Source of the DNA: Sialis fuliginosa
Lineage: Eukaryota > Arthropoda > Insecta > Megaloptera > Sialidae
Assembly (NCBI GenBank): GCA_961205875.1
Contig: OY540818.1
Span: forward strand, 19,008,761-19,072,760
Length of the DNA: 64,000 bases
Direction of reading: 5' to 3'
A program made the translations under genes and the position numbers. The notes beneath the pieces are model-generated. The model was not told where the DNA came from. It did not search any database and saw only the letters and a program-made list of their open reading frames with translations. Of this stretch, positions 53,963 to 64,000 are shown in pieces; within the stretch, counting starts at the first letter, position 1; the number at the start of each line of letters is the position of its first letter.

Positions 53963-54551
53963 AAATTTACTCGGGTGACTAGATTTTCGTTTTTGTAAAT
54001 TCTAAAATGTAAATGAAAACCTTTTTTTATTTTTTTTCGTTGACACCTAAAAATTTCCATACCCTAATCCTCATTTTTGTGCCCCTGCTATTTTTGTTGT
54101 CATCATTATTACAAAACCCGGAGCCCGGAGAAACAGTAAAACCTGAAACATGGCCACCCTATATATATATATTATATTATACCCCTACCGTCATTTTTAA
54201 TGTTTTACAAAAAGGGCAAAAGATAATTGTAAATAATTCATTTACTCATTTTTCAATACAACGTTATATTTTTATATAAAATTTTTTAGTTGTAAATCAC
54301 ACCCATAATATTTGAAATTCAAAACTCATTCGCAGCTATGTTCATGCGTTATATGACACACACATACACTTAGCTTATTATTATATGTCAATACATCACC
54401 ATATTCAGCTTTATATATTCCCCTGATATTATAAAAATAATCTTTGTTTGTGTGTTTGTAATATAACGCATGAAGTCAGCTGCAGAATTAAAAACTTTTG
54501 GTATTTTTCGTACGTGAAAAATTATATTATATGAATAATATTAATAACCCA

Positions 54552-54570
54552 GGGGCTAAGCCCCTAGTTG
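54552..54570 (+). mobile_element. Possible Helitron 3' end 2
   Basis: GGGGCTAAGCCCCTAGTT has a perfect GGGGCT/AGCCCC hairpin followed by TAGTT. A terminal hairpin just before CTRR is the Helitron signature, but the spacing here is shorter than the usual 10-12 nt. Confidence 0.4.
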
Positions 54571-54610
54571 TAAATACTGACGTATTTTTTGCGATGCGTA
54601 CATAGCCTGA

Positions 54611-54847
54611 GAGCGTATATGTTCTACACTGCTGCCTATAATATCAGATAGACACAATAAAGGTGTGCGCGTCGAGTCGCTTGTTAACGACGCCCTTTCA
54701 CCGATGTCACCCACCCGCGGCGCCCCGCAGGTCGGCCCATTGTTGCTTTCAATTTTCGGTGAAAGTACTAACGTACCAGATTATTTTTTATTATATCGTG
54801 GCGAATTAATATCTCTAGGATGTGTCTTGTATAGCTATTTAATCTAG
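54611..54847 (+). other. CpG-rich segment with two open frames, possible exon
   Basis: Positions 54665-54740 are markedly GC- and CpG-rich (ACCCGCGGCGCCCCGCAGG). One frame is open from 54611 to a TAG-free end at 54847 and includes VESLVNDALSPMSPTRGAPQ before a CAG|GTCGGC donor-like site at about 54730. A second frame is also open for 50 codons after a TATCAG acceptor-like site. Two open frames reduce confidence in either. It could be an exon, a CpG-rich regulatory element, or a decayed GC-rich transposon. Confidence 0.25.
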
Positions 54848-54865
54848 CAATTGATTGGATTATAG

Positions 54866-55149
54866 CAGTGGCGAAGTGTCCATGGAAGCAGGGGAAGCAG
54901 TGCTTCCCTTTCGTTATGGATAAATTAATACAAATCTGTGTTTTCAGTTAATAAATAATTTAAATATATTATTAGAATATTCATCTTTATGCGCAACCTA
55001 AACATTTAATATTAATTTACACGTTCAATTATAAAACTATAATACCTCTACGTCTTATTTTCTTGTATTTTTGTCGATATTTGTATGACGAGTGCAGGAA
55101 ATTTCACTAAAAAATTTAGAATTTTTGATTTAGTTAAAAGTATGTTTAA
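54866..55149 (+). mobile_element. hAT-like end plus truncated palindrome arm
   Basis: It starts CAGTGGCGAAGTGTCCATGG, carries the same 180-bp AT-rich body as 20829-21010, then the first 100 bp of the palindrome (CTACGTCTTATTTTCTTG to AAAGTATGTTTA), where it stops. GTTGAAGTTCA is missing from the arm. Confidence 0.8.
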
Positions 55150-55358
55150 ATAAATAAGTTTCTAACTCAAAACGGTATTTCAAAGTGTATTTTGATCCTC
55201 ACAAATTGACTCACTGATCATTAAAATATATGGCGTACTTCCCGTTGACCTAAAATCTTGAAATTTGGCATTATAACATAAGTAAAGAAATTATTACGCG
55301 ACAAATTTAATTTTTTCGGACAGACGCCTTGTAAATCGGATCCATTGTCTACGTAACT

Positions 55359-55391
55359 CAGTGGCGAAGCGTCCATGGAAGCAGGGGAAGC
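55359..55391 (+). mobile_element. hAT-like end directly abutting palindrome copy 3
   Basis: CAGTGGCGAAGCGTCCATGG followed by AAGCAGGGGAAGCA is the same terminus as at 20829 and 54866. Here the 180-bp body is absent and the palindrome follows at once. Confidence 0.75.
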
Positions 55392-56149
55392 AACTAAATG
55401 ATTCTATGTCTTATTTTATTGTATTTTAGTCGATATTTGTATGACGAGTTGAAGTTCACTGCAGGAAATATCACTAAAAAATTAAGTATTTTTGATTTAG
55501 TTAAAAGTATGTTTATTGTATAGAAAATGACGTGAAAAGTTGTTTGTTTCAAACCGCAGGTCTGTATCTCAAACCGTTCTGGAGATATAGCCTCTCAAAT
55601 TTTTAGTTTTTTCAAATTTTTGGAGAAAAAAGGCCATAACTTTTGAACGGGTGGTCGGAATTGATTTTAGTTGACGGATTTGAAATCAGCGTGTCAAAAT
55701 CTATATAATGACATGTATAATACTTTAAAACTCGAAAAAAAAAATTTCGCGAAAAATCGAAAAAATTCAAAGGGGTATACCTTAAAAAAATGTCGATTTT
55801 TGACCAAATTTTTTTTGTTGGATTTTAAAGTATTATACATGTCATTATATAGATTTTGATACGCTGATTTCAAATCCGTCAACTAAAATCAATTCCGCCC
55901 ACACGTTCAAAAGTTATGGCCTTTTTTCTCCAAAAATTTGAAAAAACTAAAACTTTGAGAGGCTATATCTCGAGAACGGTTTGAGATACAGACCTGCGGT
56001 TTGAAACAAACAACTTTTCACGTCATTTTCTATACAATAAACATACTTTTAACGAAATCAAAAATTCTAAATTTTTTAGTGAAATTTCCTACAGTGAACT
56101 TCAACTCTTCATACAAATATCGACTAAAATACAAGAAAATCATTTAGTT
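55392..56149. mobile_element. Near-perfect palindromic element, copy 3
   Basis: It runs from AACTAAATGATTCTATGTC to a complement ending AAAATCATTTAGTT. Mirror-image open frames of 62 codons at 55671-55859 (plus) and 55694-55882 (minus) encode almost the same peptide because the two arms are inverted copies. They are not genes. Confidence 0.93.
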
Positions 56150-56426
56150 TTAGAAATGAAACTATTCCGATGGGTTAGTCGTCAGTTGTTAGTTTGAAAA
56201 ACGTGTTTAATTAAATAATTCACTATTTCCATATCACAATTATTTTTTTTATTATTAAACTAAAAGAATTCATTTTTTCAGCTGTAGTTTTTGACTTCTT
56301 GTACTGTTCTAAGCACATAAACTCCTAAATCAATATTGTTGTTAATTCACTTATTTATTGATAAATAGTATTCATTTATGTATTATACAATTATATCAGT
56401 TATCAATAACTAAATATCTAAGTATT

Positions 56427-56668
56427 TACAGTACAGGCCAAAAGATAGAATACACCTAAAGAAAAAAACAATTTCTTGAGTTTATTTGATTATTTCACGA
56501 AATCAACTTACTTTATTCATATCTTCGATATTCAAAATTGATTTGATTTCTATAAAATACATTAATAATAATGAAAAAACGTCTATACTATGTTATGTAA
56601 GTTAATTTCGTGAAATAATCAAATATACTTTTTCTTTAGGTGTATTCAAACTTTTGGCCTGTACTGTA
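56427..56668. mobile_element. Short palindromic MITE with TA target
   Basis: Ends are TACAGTACAGGCCAAAAG and CTTTTGGCCTGTACTGTA. Subterminal TACACCTAAAGAAAAA and TTTTTCTTTAGGTGTA, then TTGATTATTTCACGAAAT and its complement, make the element almost fully palindromic. 242 bp. The CAGTACAGGCCAAAAG end is typical of Tc1-like elements. Confidence 0.93.
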
Positions 56669-56710
56669 AATATAGCTCTATTAGGGTTTGGGGTGCGAAG
56701 CCCCCTAGTT
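56669..56710 (+). mobile_element. Possible Helitron 3' end 3
   Basis: GGGTTTGGGGTGCGAAGCCC followed by CCTAGTTTC has a GGGGTGCGAAGCCCC hairpin ending in CTAGT. It resembles the ends at 53905 and 54552. Confidence 0.4.
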
Positions 56711-57134
56711 TCTCTACATATAAGAGAAAACCCCAAGAGAAACAATAATAATAACTAAAGCTCGAACATACGTCAAAATTATTTATTTATAAACACAATT
56801 ATAATAAATAACAAAGATAACTAAATATCTGCCACACAAGTTCCAAAAAAGCTTACATAACCTAAACTTCTGTGTATGAAATTATCTCCGAGTTTAACAC
56901 ATTCATGACATATTTACCCACATTCGGTACAAAAACTGACAACTAGAACAGCGGTTCTCAAACAAAACATCTTAAAATCAATAACAGCGAAATAAAAAAA
57001 AATTACTTTTTCAATTACATAAAATTTTAAATAAGACATCACACGAGACTAGACGATACTTAATTTAGATAAGTCTCGTCTTAAAATTTATAACTGGCAG
57101 TTTGACAGTTACATCTCGGTCTTTTTAAATTTTT
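56711..57134. other. No gene seen
   Basis: Unassigned DNA, including a short CACACGAGACTAGACGATAC segment akin to 33170-33220. Confidence 0.35.
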
Positions 57135-57530
57135 TCGGACTTAGATTTTAAATTAAATTAAATTGAGATAAATCTTTGTAAGGGAATATTTTACAACAAA
57201 CATTGTAGACCCATATTAAAGAAATTTAATGCTCTACAAAAAATTTTCACGTATATCTTGAAAAAATTAATATTTTGGGGTGTCACCCCTCCCCCTTACA
57301 CACGATTTTGAAATGAGACCGTCCACACGCTAGAGCAAGTTTCAAAATTCAGTGGTTCATGAGTTATGCGTGTGACAAGGATTCAGGGGACAGACGGACA
57401 CACACACGGACGGACACACAGACACGGAACGAAAAGTAAAACGGAAAGATAAATTTAAAATTTTGAAATCAGAGAATTTTTGTCTCATTCTAAAACGATC
57501 ACAAAGCTTCTCGTATCTTCGGTATTGCGA
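57135..57530 (+). repeat. Dispersed repeat, TGTCACCCCTCC family
   Basis: AAATTGAGATAAATCTTTGT through GGTGTCACCCCTCCCCCTTA matches 39745-39925. It continues into ACAGACGGACACACACACGG and ends with ACGATCACAAAGCTTCTCGT, shared with 43755-43790. The ACACGGACGGACACACAGAC part is a degenerate simple repeat. Confidence 0.75.
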
Positions 57531-57555
57531 GGAAGCAATAAGCGAGTTGTATTTA

Positions 57556-58064
57556 GGCGGATATTACACTATCAAAGAAATATGATAAAATTTCTTTGTT
57601 CAAAGAAATATGACAGTGTAATAAGTCAATTTTTATAATATTTACCTTCATAATATTTCTATGATCATAGTTAATGACAGTCTCTTATATTTGATCAAAG
57701 TTTTTTGACGTCAAAAACAAAATGGCGACTATCAAGTTATCACTGACAGTTACAGTTACATAATTATTAATATATGAATATCAACAAAATCCAGTATTAT
57801 ATGATAATCTTCTTATTGATTATAAAAACCACAATACACGGTTGTAAATTCAAACCTCGATCGCGTCAATTGACGAACATCCACGCACTGATATTCAAAA
57901 TGCACCAAAAAAGAAGAAAATATCCCTAGATAATATTGAGAAAATATTATCAAATATTTTATGTAGTGTTATAAAACAAAATCTCGTATTTTATCAAAGA
58001 AATATGATCAAATCTTTGTCAAAGATCTTTGACATATTATTTATTTGATAGTGTAATAGCCGCC
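57556..58064. mobile_element. PIF/Harbinger-like MITE with TTA duplication
   Basis: Ends are GGCGGATATTACACTATCAA and TTGATAGTGTAATAGCCGCC, with TTA at 57553-57555 and 58065-58067. Multiple internal CAAAGAAATATGA motifs occur in both orientations. GG...TTACACT ends with a TTA target are characteristic of PIF/Harbinger elements. No transposase or Myb-like frame remains. Confidence 0.88.
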
Positions 58065-58067
58065 TTA

Positions 58068-58320
58068 GAAACGTGTATCTCAGTCGACAAAAGTTTGACG
58101 AACACTGGTATACAGCGTCGCTTCAAGTAGAGCTCAGCGTTTTATTATTATGATAAAGCCCCCGTAGATCAGACAAACTAAAAGCAAAACAAGATCTCCC
58201 TCAATGTCGCTACATCATCACAAAACTTCACTGTCGCCGTCTCAAGTGGTATACGCGACCATTTTTCTTCCTACAGCTGCTCAAACTTTCACTTGGTGGG
58301 GGGAGGAGGGGGAGGGGGTA
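58068..58320. other. No gene seen
   Basis: Includes a less AT-rich patch and a G-rich tract at 58297-58318 (GGGGGGAGGAGGGGGAGGGG), which could form a G-quadruplex. Confidence 0.4.
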
Positions 58321-58662
58321 AAGATAAAAACGATGCATTAATTGTATTGTTTTAAATCGTGATTTTAATATTATAAATGCGTCTGTTCGTTACATTTTTA
58401 TGGTTAAACGGCTGAACCGATTTTGATGAAGTTTGGCATGGAGATAGTTTGCATTCTGAGGAAGGACATAGGCTACTTTGTATCGGGTGAGAGATAAAAA
58501 CGATGCATTAATTGTATTGTTTTAAATCGTGATTTTAATATTATAAATGCGTCTGTTCGTTACATTTTTATGGTTAAACGGCTGAACCGATTTTGATGAA
58601 GTTTGGCAACGAGATAGTTTGCATTCTTAGGAAGAACATAGGCTACTTTATATCCCGAAAAA
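58321..58662 (+). repeat. 170-bp tandem duplication of a Helitron-like segment
   Basis: GATAAAAACGATGCATTAAT starts at about 58323 and about 58493. Both units run through AATATTATAAATGCGTCTGT, ACGGCTGAACCGATTTTGAT, GAAGTTTGGCA and GGAAG(G/A)ACATAGGCTAC. A GCCGCGGGCAGGTCTGCTAA tail lies at 58799-58818. The unit body is the same as the reverse-oriented segment at 46485-46631. Confidence 0.9.
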
Positions 58663-59854
58663 TTATTAGATAAAAAAAACATGATACAAATATTCTACAA
58701 GACAAATAGCATTTTCGAAAATTACGATTTTTTACCTATACCTAATGAATAAAAAAAATAATAAAAATCTAATGCTGCCTACATAAAAAATCAGCGAAGC
58801 CGCGGGCAGGTCTGCTAATAATAAATATAGAGAATGCCAAATCTAAACAAAAGCAATAATGGTGATATCAATTAAAACAATAATAAAAAAAGTAACTTCC
58901 ATATTCTAATTAAAAGAAATACTCTACTAAATAAACAATTAAAATATACAATAACAGACTAAAAGCTTGATAAACAATTAAACACAAAATTTAATATCAA
59001 GTAGGTACACTCTGCTTTTCATAAATTAACAAATTTGTTACCTGTTCGTTAATTATTACAATAAAAATACACAATTAACTTACTAGGTATTTTAGGTGTA
59101 ATTTATTGGCAACACTGGCAATTACCGTTAAGACTCTATACTGTGAAGGGTACACCGAGTTATAATATTAATTTGACGTCAGAGTTTACAACCTGGAGCT
59201 TCATAAATTCTATCAAAGGAAAATATCCATTCTAATAAGTTTGTACTCAAGTCTAGAACAATGTTTCCTTGTTATTTGAAGTTGATTTGTTACGAATTGA
59301 TTGAAGAAATTTTGTATTGTTTTGAAATATTATTGATATAAGGGGGAACACCCTTGTGATCAACCGAAAAATTGTAAATGTCAAAAAAAATTCATTTATT
59401 TATTTTGATTTTTTTCATTCAAAGGACTTTTTAAAAAAAAAAAACGGTTTAAGATTTAAGATACATATATTTCACATGATCATATTTTTCCCTTTTATTT
59501 TATTTTTATGTAAATAAAATTTAATTTTAATTTTAACTTAGAGATTAACATTAAAATGACTCGACAAAACAGACAATTTTTTTTAAATTATTCCATTAAT
59601 CTTGTCTGCTTTTATTCAACAAATAAAACTATAGATTTATTTTGCAAGAGATAATATTTCTATAAGAAATAGTTTCACGAATTCTACAAGATTGAAGCGA
59701 TCCAAATAGTTTTTAAAACAATTTCGCTATTTGTAAGTTAAACTCTTGGATAGAAACGGTACAGATTTAATCATTAAAATAACTTGAATTCCATCTGCTT
59801 GAAGATATAAAAACAAATATCAACTTTTTGCTGTGTATAGAATAAGACATAAGA
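58663..59854. other. No gene seen
   Basis: Apart from the GC-rich tail at 58795-58820 this is unassigned AT-rich DNA. Confidence 0.45.
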
Positions 59855-60347
59855 TAAAGGTACCAGTTATGACCTCTATAAGAGCAAGTTTTCTTTTTAT
59901 TTGGATTAATGGGCTTGTTTTTTGTAATTCTCATGAACTCATGTTTCTAATAAAACAAGTAACTCTTTATTTAATCAAAATCCGCAAATATAGTTTGTTT
60001 TTTAAATTATGGCCCTTTATTTTCTTTATATTTTTTTCTCCAGTAATGAGCACACAGTGATGGACACTTGCTAATGATAAGTACTACGACAAAAAAAATA
60101 TAAAAGAAAGAATCGTCAAATTTGAAACAATGTATGTAAAGCAGTTGCTATGATTAATTAAAATGTCCACCATTTTGACACCTATTGGCCGATTGTTATC
60201 AAATCACTCTGTAAGACAGTTAAATGTATATAGATTAATATTCAGAAATGGTAGTAATCAAATATCAACACATATTTCTAATTCAGTACATTTAATTAAA
60301 AATTTGCCATTACTGAGGTCCTTGCCAAGACTGGAGCCAGTTCCTTA
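59855..60347. mobile_element. MITE, GGTACTGGCACCAGT family, copy 3
   Basis: The left end is shortened (TAAAGGTACCAGTTATGACC, lacking the TGGC step) and the right end is CCAAGACTGGAGCCAGTTCC then TTA. The interior matches the copies at 42601 and 15510. Open frames within it are by-products. Confidence 0.9.
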
Positions 60348-60663
60348 ATTAAATTGAAATCTATCACTTTAATTTTGTAGACTTATATTGCATCATTTAT
60401 TTTCCACAAATTTATATATACTTAATCACGACATGTAATAAATTTTACGACTAATTACATAAGTATTAATTAATATTGCGTTGCATAAAATATGGAGGAA
60501 TAAATAACACTGGAACGCAGGTGTAATGAAGTTAATATTAAACATAATTAATAATATAAAATAAGAAATATTTAGTCAGGAAGTTTGGCAGATATTTATC
60601 AATTATTATATATCAAAGTATTCAAAACATTAAAATTAAATATTTTATAAACAACTGAATAAA

Positions 60664-61161
60664 TATAATAGGCATGATGCCTAATTTAAAAAAAACTATT
60701 TTATGATGATCTTACGTGTCTCTTATTTCCAAAAAAATACTAATTTCTGCAGAAAATAAAGGTTTAATTACAAAAATTTACTCTTTTAAAACTAATTTTG
60801 AATTTGACGCCAAAACGCTCGCAGGTGTCATGGCGCATTTTTGACGTCACGCCTATGTAAATACAATAATAAATCCTTGTTCCATCGCTAACGTTTCTCG
60901 GTTTTAGTTTTGGTAACACAAAATTGAGCAAATTGATAATTTAAAACCACAAAATAATTTATAAACAGTGCAGATATTAATCAAACAAAAATTATGTTTA
61001 CATAGCCCTGACGTCATCCACTCTGACTGGTGTTTTATCAAACATGGCGGATTGCTGTATTTTGTGTTTTTATTTTAATAAAAATCATATTAATCTCGCT
61101 TTTAATATAAAAATAAATACATTTTTTAGAATCTTTTTTTACTGGCATCATGCCTATAATA
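60664..61161. mobile_element. MITE, GGCATGATGCC family, copy B
   Basis: GGCATGATGCC at 60671 and GGCATCATGCC at 61144-61154 are the inverted ends. TATAATA stands at 60664-60670 and again at 61155-61161. The interior matches 49419-49924. If TATAATA is a target duplication it is 7-8 bp long; copy A has the same TATAATA on its left, so it may be part of the element. Confidence 0.88.
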
Positions 61162-61619
61162 ATTTACAACGAAGGTAAAATAAATTAACAGTAGATCGAG
61201 GACTAGACAGACAGACATCATTAAGATAAAGGTCGTAACTCGTACATGATTCAGATACCCCCAAAATGTGTAATTCCGTTAAAATCTCGTATTAATTTTT
61301 TAAAGATGCATTTGAATAAACATGTATTTTAAAATGAAAGTCCCCTCTATTTTAAATTAATTAAAATCAATCATAAATTTCATCCAATATAGTTCTATAG
61401 AACTCTGTCAAATAAATTACCCTCAATGCACGCTTACCAATCATAAAACATTACAAAATAAATACCATTTAACCATGGGCGCAGCAAATCTAGTTTGTAA
61501 TATTATTTAATTCATTGTTTTTATTATGATCGTACAAATCATAACAAATAACTATATTATATATTATCAATTAAATTAAATCTCTTTTAGCGCTAAATAT
61601 TCATTTAACCTAAATTTTG
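61162..61619. other. No gene seen; MITE fragment at its start
   Basis: Positions 61161-61198 are a fragment of the MITE at 35668-35983. The rest is AT-rich DNA with a GACAGACAGACATC simple repeat. Confidence 0.4.
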
Positions 61620-61623
61620 TATA

Positions 61624-62175
61624 GGGTCAACTGGGGTAAAAGTGAAACAAAATACAAATATTTCATGTTTTTTGACAGTTAATAATACAAATTTATACTT
61701 TAATTTTTTCTACTAGATGCGCTTATGAATAACCATTTTAAATACTTACGTCATTTGAACTGTACGATACAACACGGACTTTAAAAATCAAAAAACTGTG
61801 TTTAATTTTTAATCTCTAATTTGGGAAAAAGTGAAACAGGCCTTTAATGAAAAATATTTCTCGAAAAATTAAAAAAAAGCTACTTTGGCAAGTTTGATTT
61901 ATTTTCTTTGTGGCATATCAATGTGAAATTGTAACTTTAATTAATATCTGAGCTATACAGAAAGTTATGTGTAAAGAATTAAAATTTAATTCACACGTTT
62001 TGACATCGACTAACAGACATTGACAAAGGGAGGGGTAACACATCACAAATTTTCAGGTCGCTTTAACAAACCTTTAATGATGATGTCAGTTTTTATAAAT
62101 CTCCTATAAACAAATTAGTTTTTTAGTTGCAAGCTTGTTTCACTTTTTTTTGGTGTTTCATATTTACTTTTTTTT
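61624..62175 (+). mobile_element. AGGGTCAACTGGGG element, copy B
   Basis: Plus-strand copy of the insertion at 41768-42213, about 100 bp longer in the segment after TTTTTTGACAGTTAATAAT. It starts AGGGTCAACTGGGGTAAAAG and runs to CAAGCTTGTTTCACTTTTTT. Non-coding. Confidence 0.85.
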
Positions 62176-62789
62176 ATCATAGTAGTTCTTATTGCTAAAA
62201 AAAGATCATTCAATTGAAAAATAACTGAAAACCTTTTTTTTTTATTCTTAATTTACCCAATTTTTCCTATTTACTTTAGTTTAAAAAAAACGTCTTTGAA
62301 TTTTCTCATGAAGTAGACTCATGGGGGTGATTGGTCACCTTAATCCCCCCCCCCCTATCTACGCCACTGTCCTGAATAACTCAGGTGCAGATACTAAATA
62401 CCCAAAACATTAGACTGCATTGACATAATTATAACACCATGAATTTAATTCGTTTGTAATTGAGCATTACCTCTCTGTTCATCTATCGTCCATCTCCCTG
62501 CGACTGTTTCACTTCATTAAGGATTTAATTACAGTGACATTCCGCCATGCAATTGCAACACAGATGTAAATTCACAGGAAAATATCTGAGCAGAGAACGT
62601 TTTAAGAAACTATATTAAATGTACCCAGAATTTATTATAACTGTGGAAATGTTTATTGTACCGATTTATTTACAAAACTCATTCGGGTTTGTTATTGTAT
62701 GAAGTGTAGATGTTTATGATGTGGGCTCGTTTCACACGGTCGAATTTTATCAAAAGTTTTACAAAAAATATAATTTGCTTATAAATAAG
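62176..62789. other. No gene seen; decayed hAT-like end
   Basis: A C run at 62345-62355 followed by TATCTACGCCACTG resembles the right end of a hAT MITE like that at 3821-3992. No left partner was found. Confidence 0.45.
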
Positions 62790-63312
62790 TGGGATACAGC
62801 AAATTTGGGAAGGACCCAAAAAAGTGTTTGCCGTGATCACTACTGCTCGTCACTAGATCATCTGAAATAAAAAAAAACATAAGGGATCATTAGCTAATGA
62901 CATAATGCACCGGATGAATGAAGGGATTTGAAAAATTTTGAATTTTCACAAAATGGCGAATATTGAAAGTCAAAATTCTTTATTCGACTAAACTTGCACT
63001 CGCATTTTCGGCTTTAAAAAAATAATAATCGTCGAAAAAAAAAAGGCTTCGTTCATCCTGAGGACAATTATGTATAGAATAAGTGAGAAAAATTTCAAAC
63101 CGATCGGCAAAGCCGTTCTCAAGTTACAGTGATCACCGACTTCTGGTTTCGAGAAAAACGCGTATAAAGTTTTGAGTACGATTTGCATGCAGATAAAAAA
63201 ATTATTTTGGAACTTACACTGAATCGTCTATGGACAGGATATTTGTCTGAAATTTTCAGAGAATACTTTTGAAATATTCTACTTTGAGAAAATGCAAAAA
63301 TAAAATTGATTT
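62790..63312 (-). mobile_element. Dispersed element, inverted partner of 50702-51209
   Basis: See the partner for shared blocks. The copy lies on the opposite strand about 12 kb away and carries an AACTGGGTCTGCCCCCTTAA segment just outside (63326-63346). The open frame 62988-63188 is not conserved in the partner. Confidence 0.85.
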
Positions 63313-63639
63313 TTTCAAAATTCTAACTGGGTCTGCCCCCTTAATAATATATTTACTTTTGTTAAACCAGCCTTAAGTTGAGAAATACTATTTATACAAA
63401 ATCACTTTATTAACTCTTTTATAGTTTTATAACGCAATATATTGTAAGACTTTATAGTTCTTAGTTTTCACGTTATTAAACTCTTAAATGTAGAGTATGT
63501 ATTCATTTTAAACTGGATTTATTCTTCGTAATAGTAAAATAAAAATATTATTCATGATTTTGTATACATTAAATTGTAATTCTTTGGCGTATATAGTGAC
63601 ATTGTTAATTTATCTATTTTAATTTATTTATAATAGGGG

Positions 63640-63760
63640 AAAGGGGTCGCGATGGTCCTAGGGCACTTGGTACTTTTAAAGTTAATGTTGTAAGCTATAT
63701 TTAAAAAAAAAGTTTGAGTCAGTAGGATCGCGCCAAGCTGAGATATTAACTATGTATATA
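63640..63760 (-). repeat. 184-bp family, single unit
   Basis: On the minus strand it has GTTAATATCTCAGCTTGGCG plus CGATCCTACTGACTC, then AAATATAGCTTACAACATTA. It is closest to the unit at 37380-37620 outside the core. Confidence 0.85.
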
Positions 63761-64000
63761 ACTTCGACAAACGAGAAAATAAATACGTATTTTAAAAAAT
63801 AGCATTTTATAAGTTTTCAGGAAAGTTTTTCTTTTTGGGTGTCTATAGGATCAACAAGCTATCTATTTGAGATTCTAAGGTGAAAAATAAACCATATATT
63901 CTGACACAATCAATTTGTATAAAACTTTTTGACACTAGACATTTTTGAAGATAAACTACATGAAATATATGTACCTACTTGTACATAATTTATAAGAGTA
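63761..64000. other. No gene seen at the right edge
   Basis: AT-rich DNA without a noticed repeat partner. Confidence 0.4.

Noticed and set aside
54552..54570. Bacterial-type terminator hairpin
   Set aside because: The hairpin is followed by TAGTT and not a T run, and the genome is eukaryotic. A Helitron-like end is a better reading.
55671..55882. Two 62-residue proteins on opposite strands with nearly the same sequence
   Set aside because: They are mirror products of the inverted arms of palindrome copy 3. The same effect explains 4733-4915 and 5276-5467 in the foldback element.

Overview
The window looks like a stretch of an animal nuclear genome, most likely an insect; a hemipteran is a guess from overall flavour only. 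It is strongly AT-rich, has no bacterial gene density, no operons and no convincing complete protein-coding gene, and is packed with eukaryotic DNA transposon remains: hAT, pogo/Tigger, Tc1/mariner-like, PIF/Harbinger-like, foldback and Helitron-like pieces. It reads as intergenic or large-intron DNA. Only two stretches are recognisable as protein-derived, and both are transposase relics: a pogo/Tigger-type C-terminus at 1097-1327 (minus) and a hAT dimerisation domain with an internal stop at 22605-22850 (plus). A few exon-like segments that I cannot identify are flagged: 3999-4175, 35364-35495, 41025-41327 (minus), 48179-48454 and 54611-54847.

Layout. 1-4000: unassigned DNA, a pogo/Tigger remnant bracketed by 60-bp direct repeats, and two MITEs. 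4180-9600: a 192-bp satellite array, interrupted in its first unit by a 1.7-kb foldback element with a 4-bp target duplication. 9600-20400: MITEs, a 0.77-kb near-perfect palindrome, two complete hAT MITEs with target-site duplications, a hammerhead-like motif, and a nest of small elements near 18.5-19.2 kb. 20829-26875: a composite of a hAT end, a second palindrome and a 5.1-kb inverted-repeat element that carries a hAT fragment and a 184-bp satellite of about 12.5 units. 27-47 kb: about twenty interspersed repeats, several with clear TA or TTA target duplications, some nested. 48-49.4 kb: the best unidentified exon-like segment next to a large palindromic element. 50-64 kb: second copies of families seen earlier, a CpG-rich patch, a third palindrome and a PIF/Harbinger-like MITE.

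Nothing here behaves as a gene system. The strongest biological story is the birth of a satellite. The 192-bp monomer is exactly 113 bp of a MITE terminus plus 79 bp of the flanking DNA into which that MITE had inserted. The unexpanded flank survives at the left edge of the array, and unexpanded MITE body survives at the right edge. A separate intact copy of the MITE sits at 43927-44319. Other points worth following are the near-perfect palindromes that would transcribe into long hairpin RNAs, a dispersed 184-bp family with an almost invariant 25-bp core, hammerhead-like motifs of Penelope type, and an excess of 10-18-nt G or C runs. All comparisons were made by eye; no database search or alignment was run.
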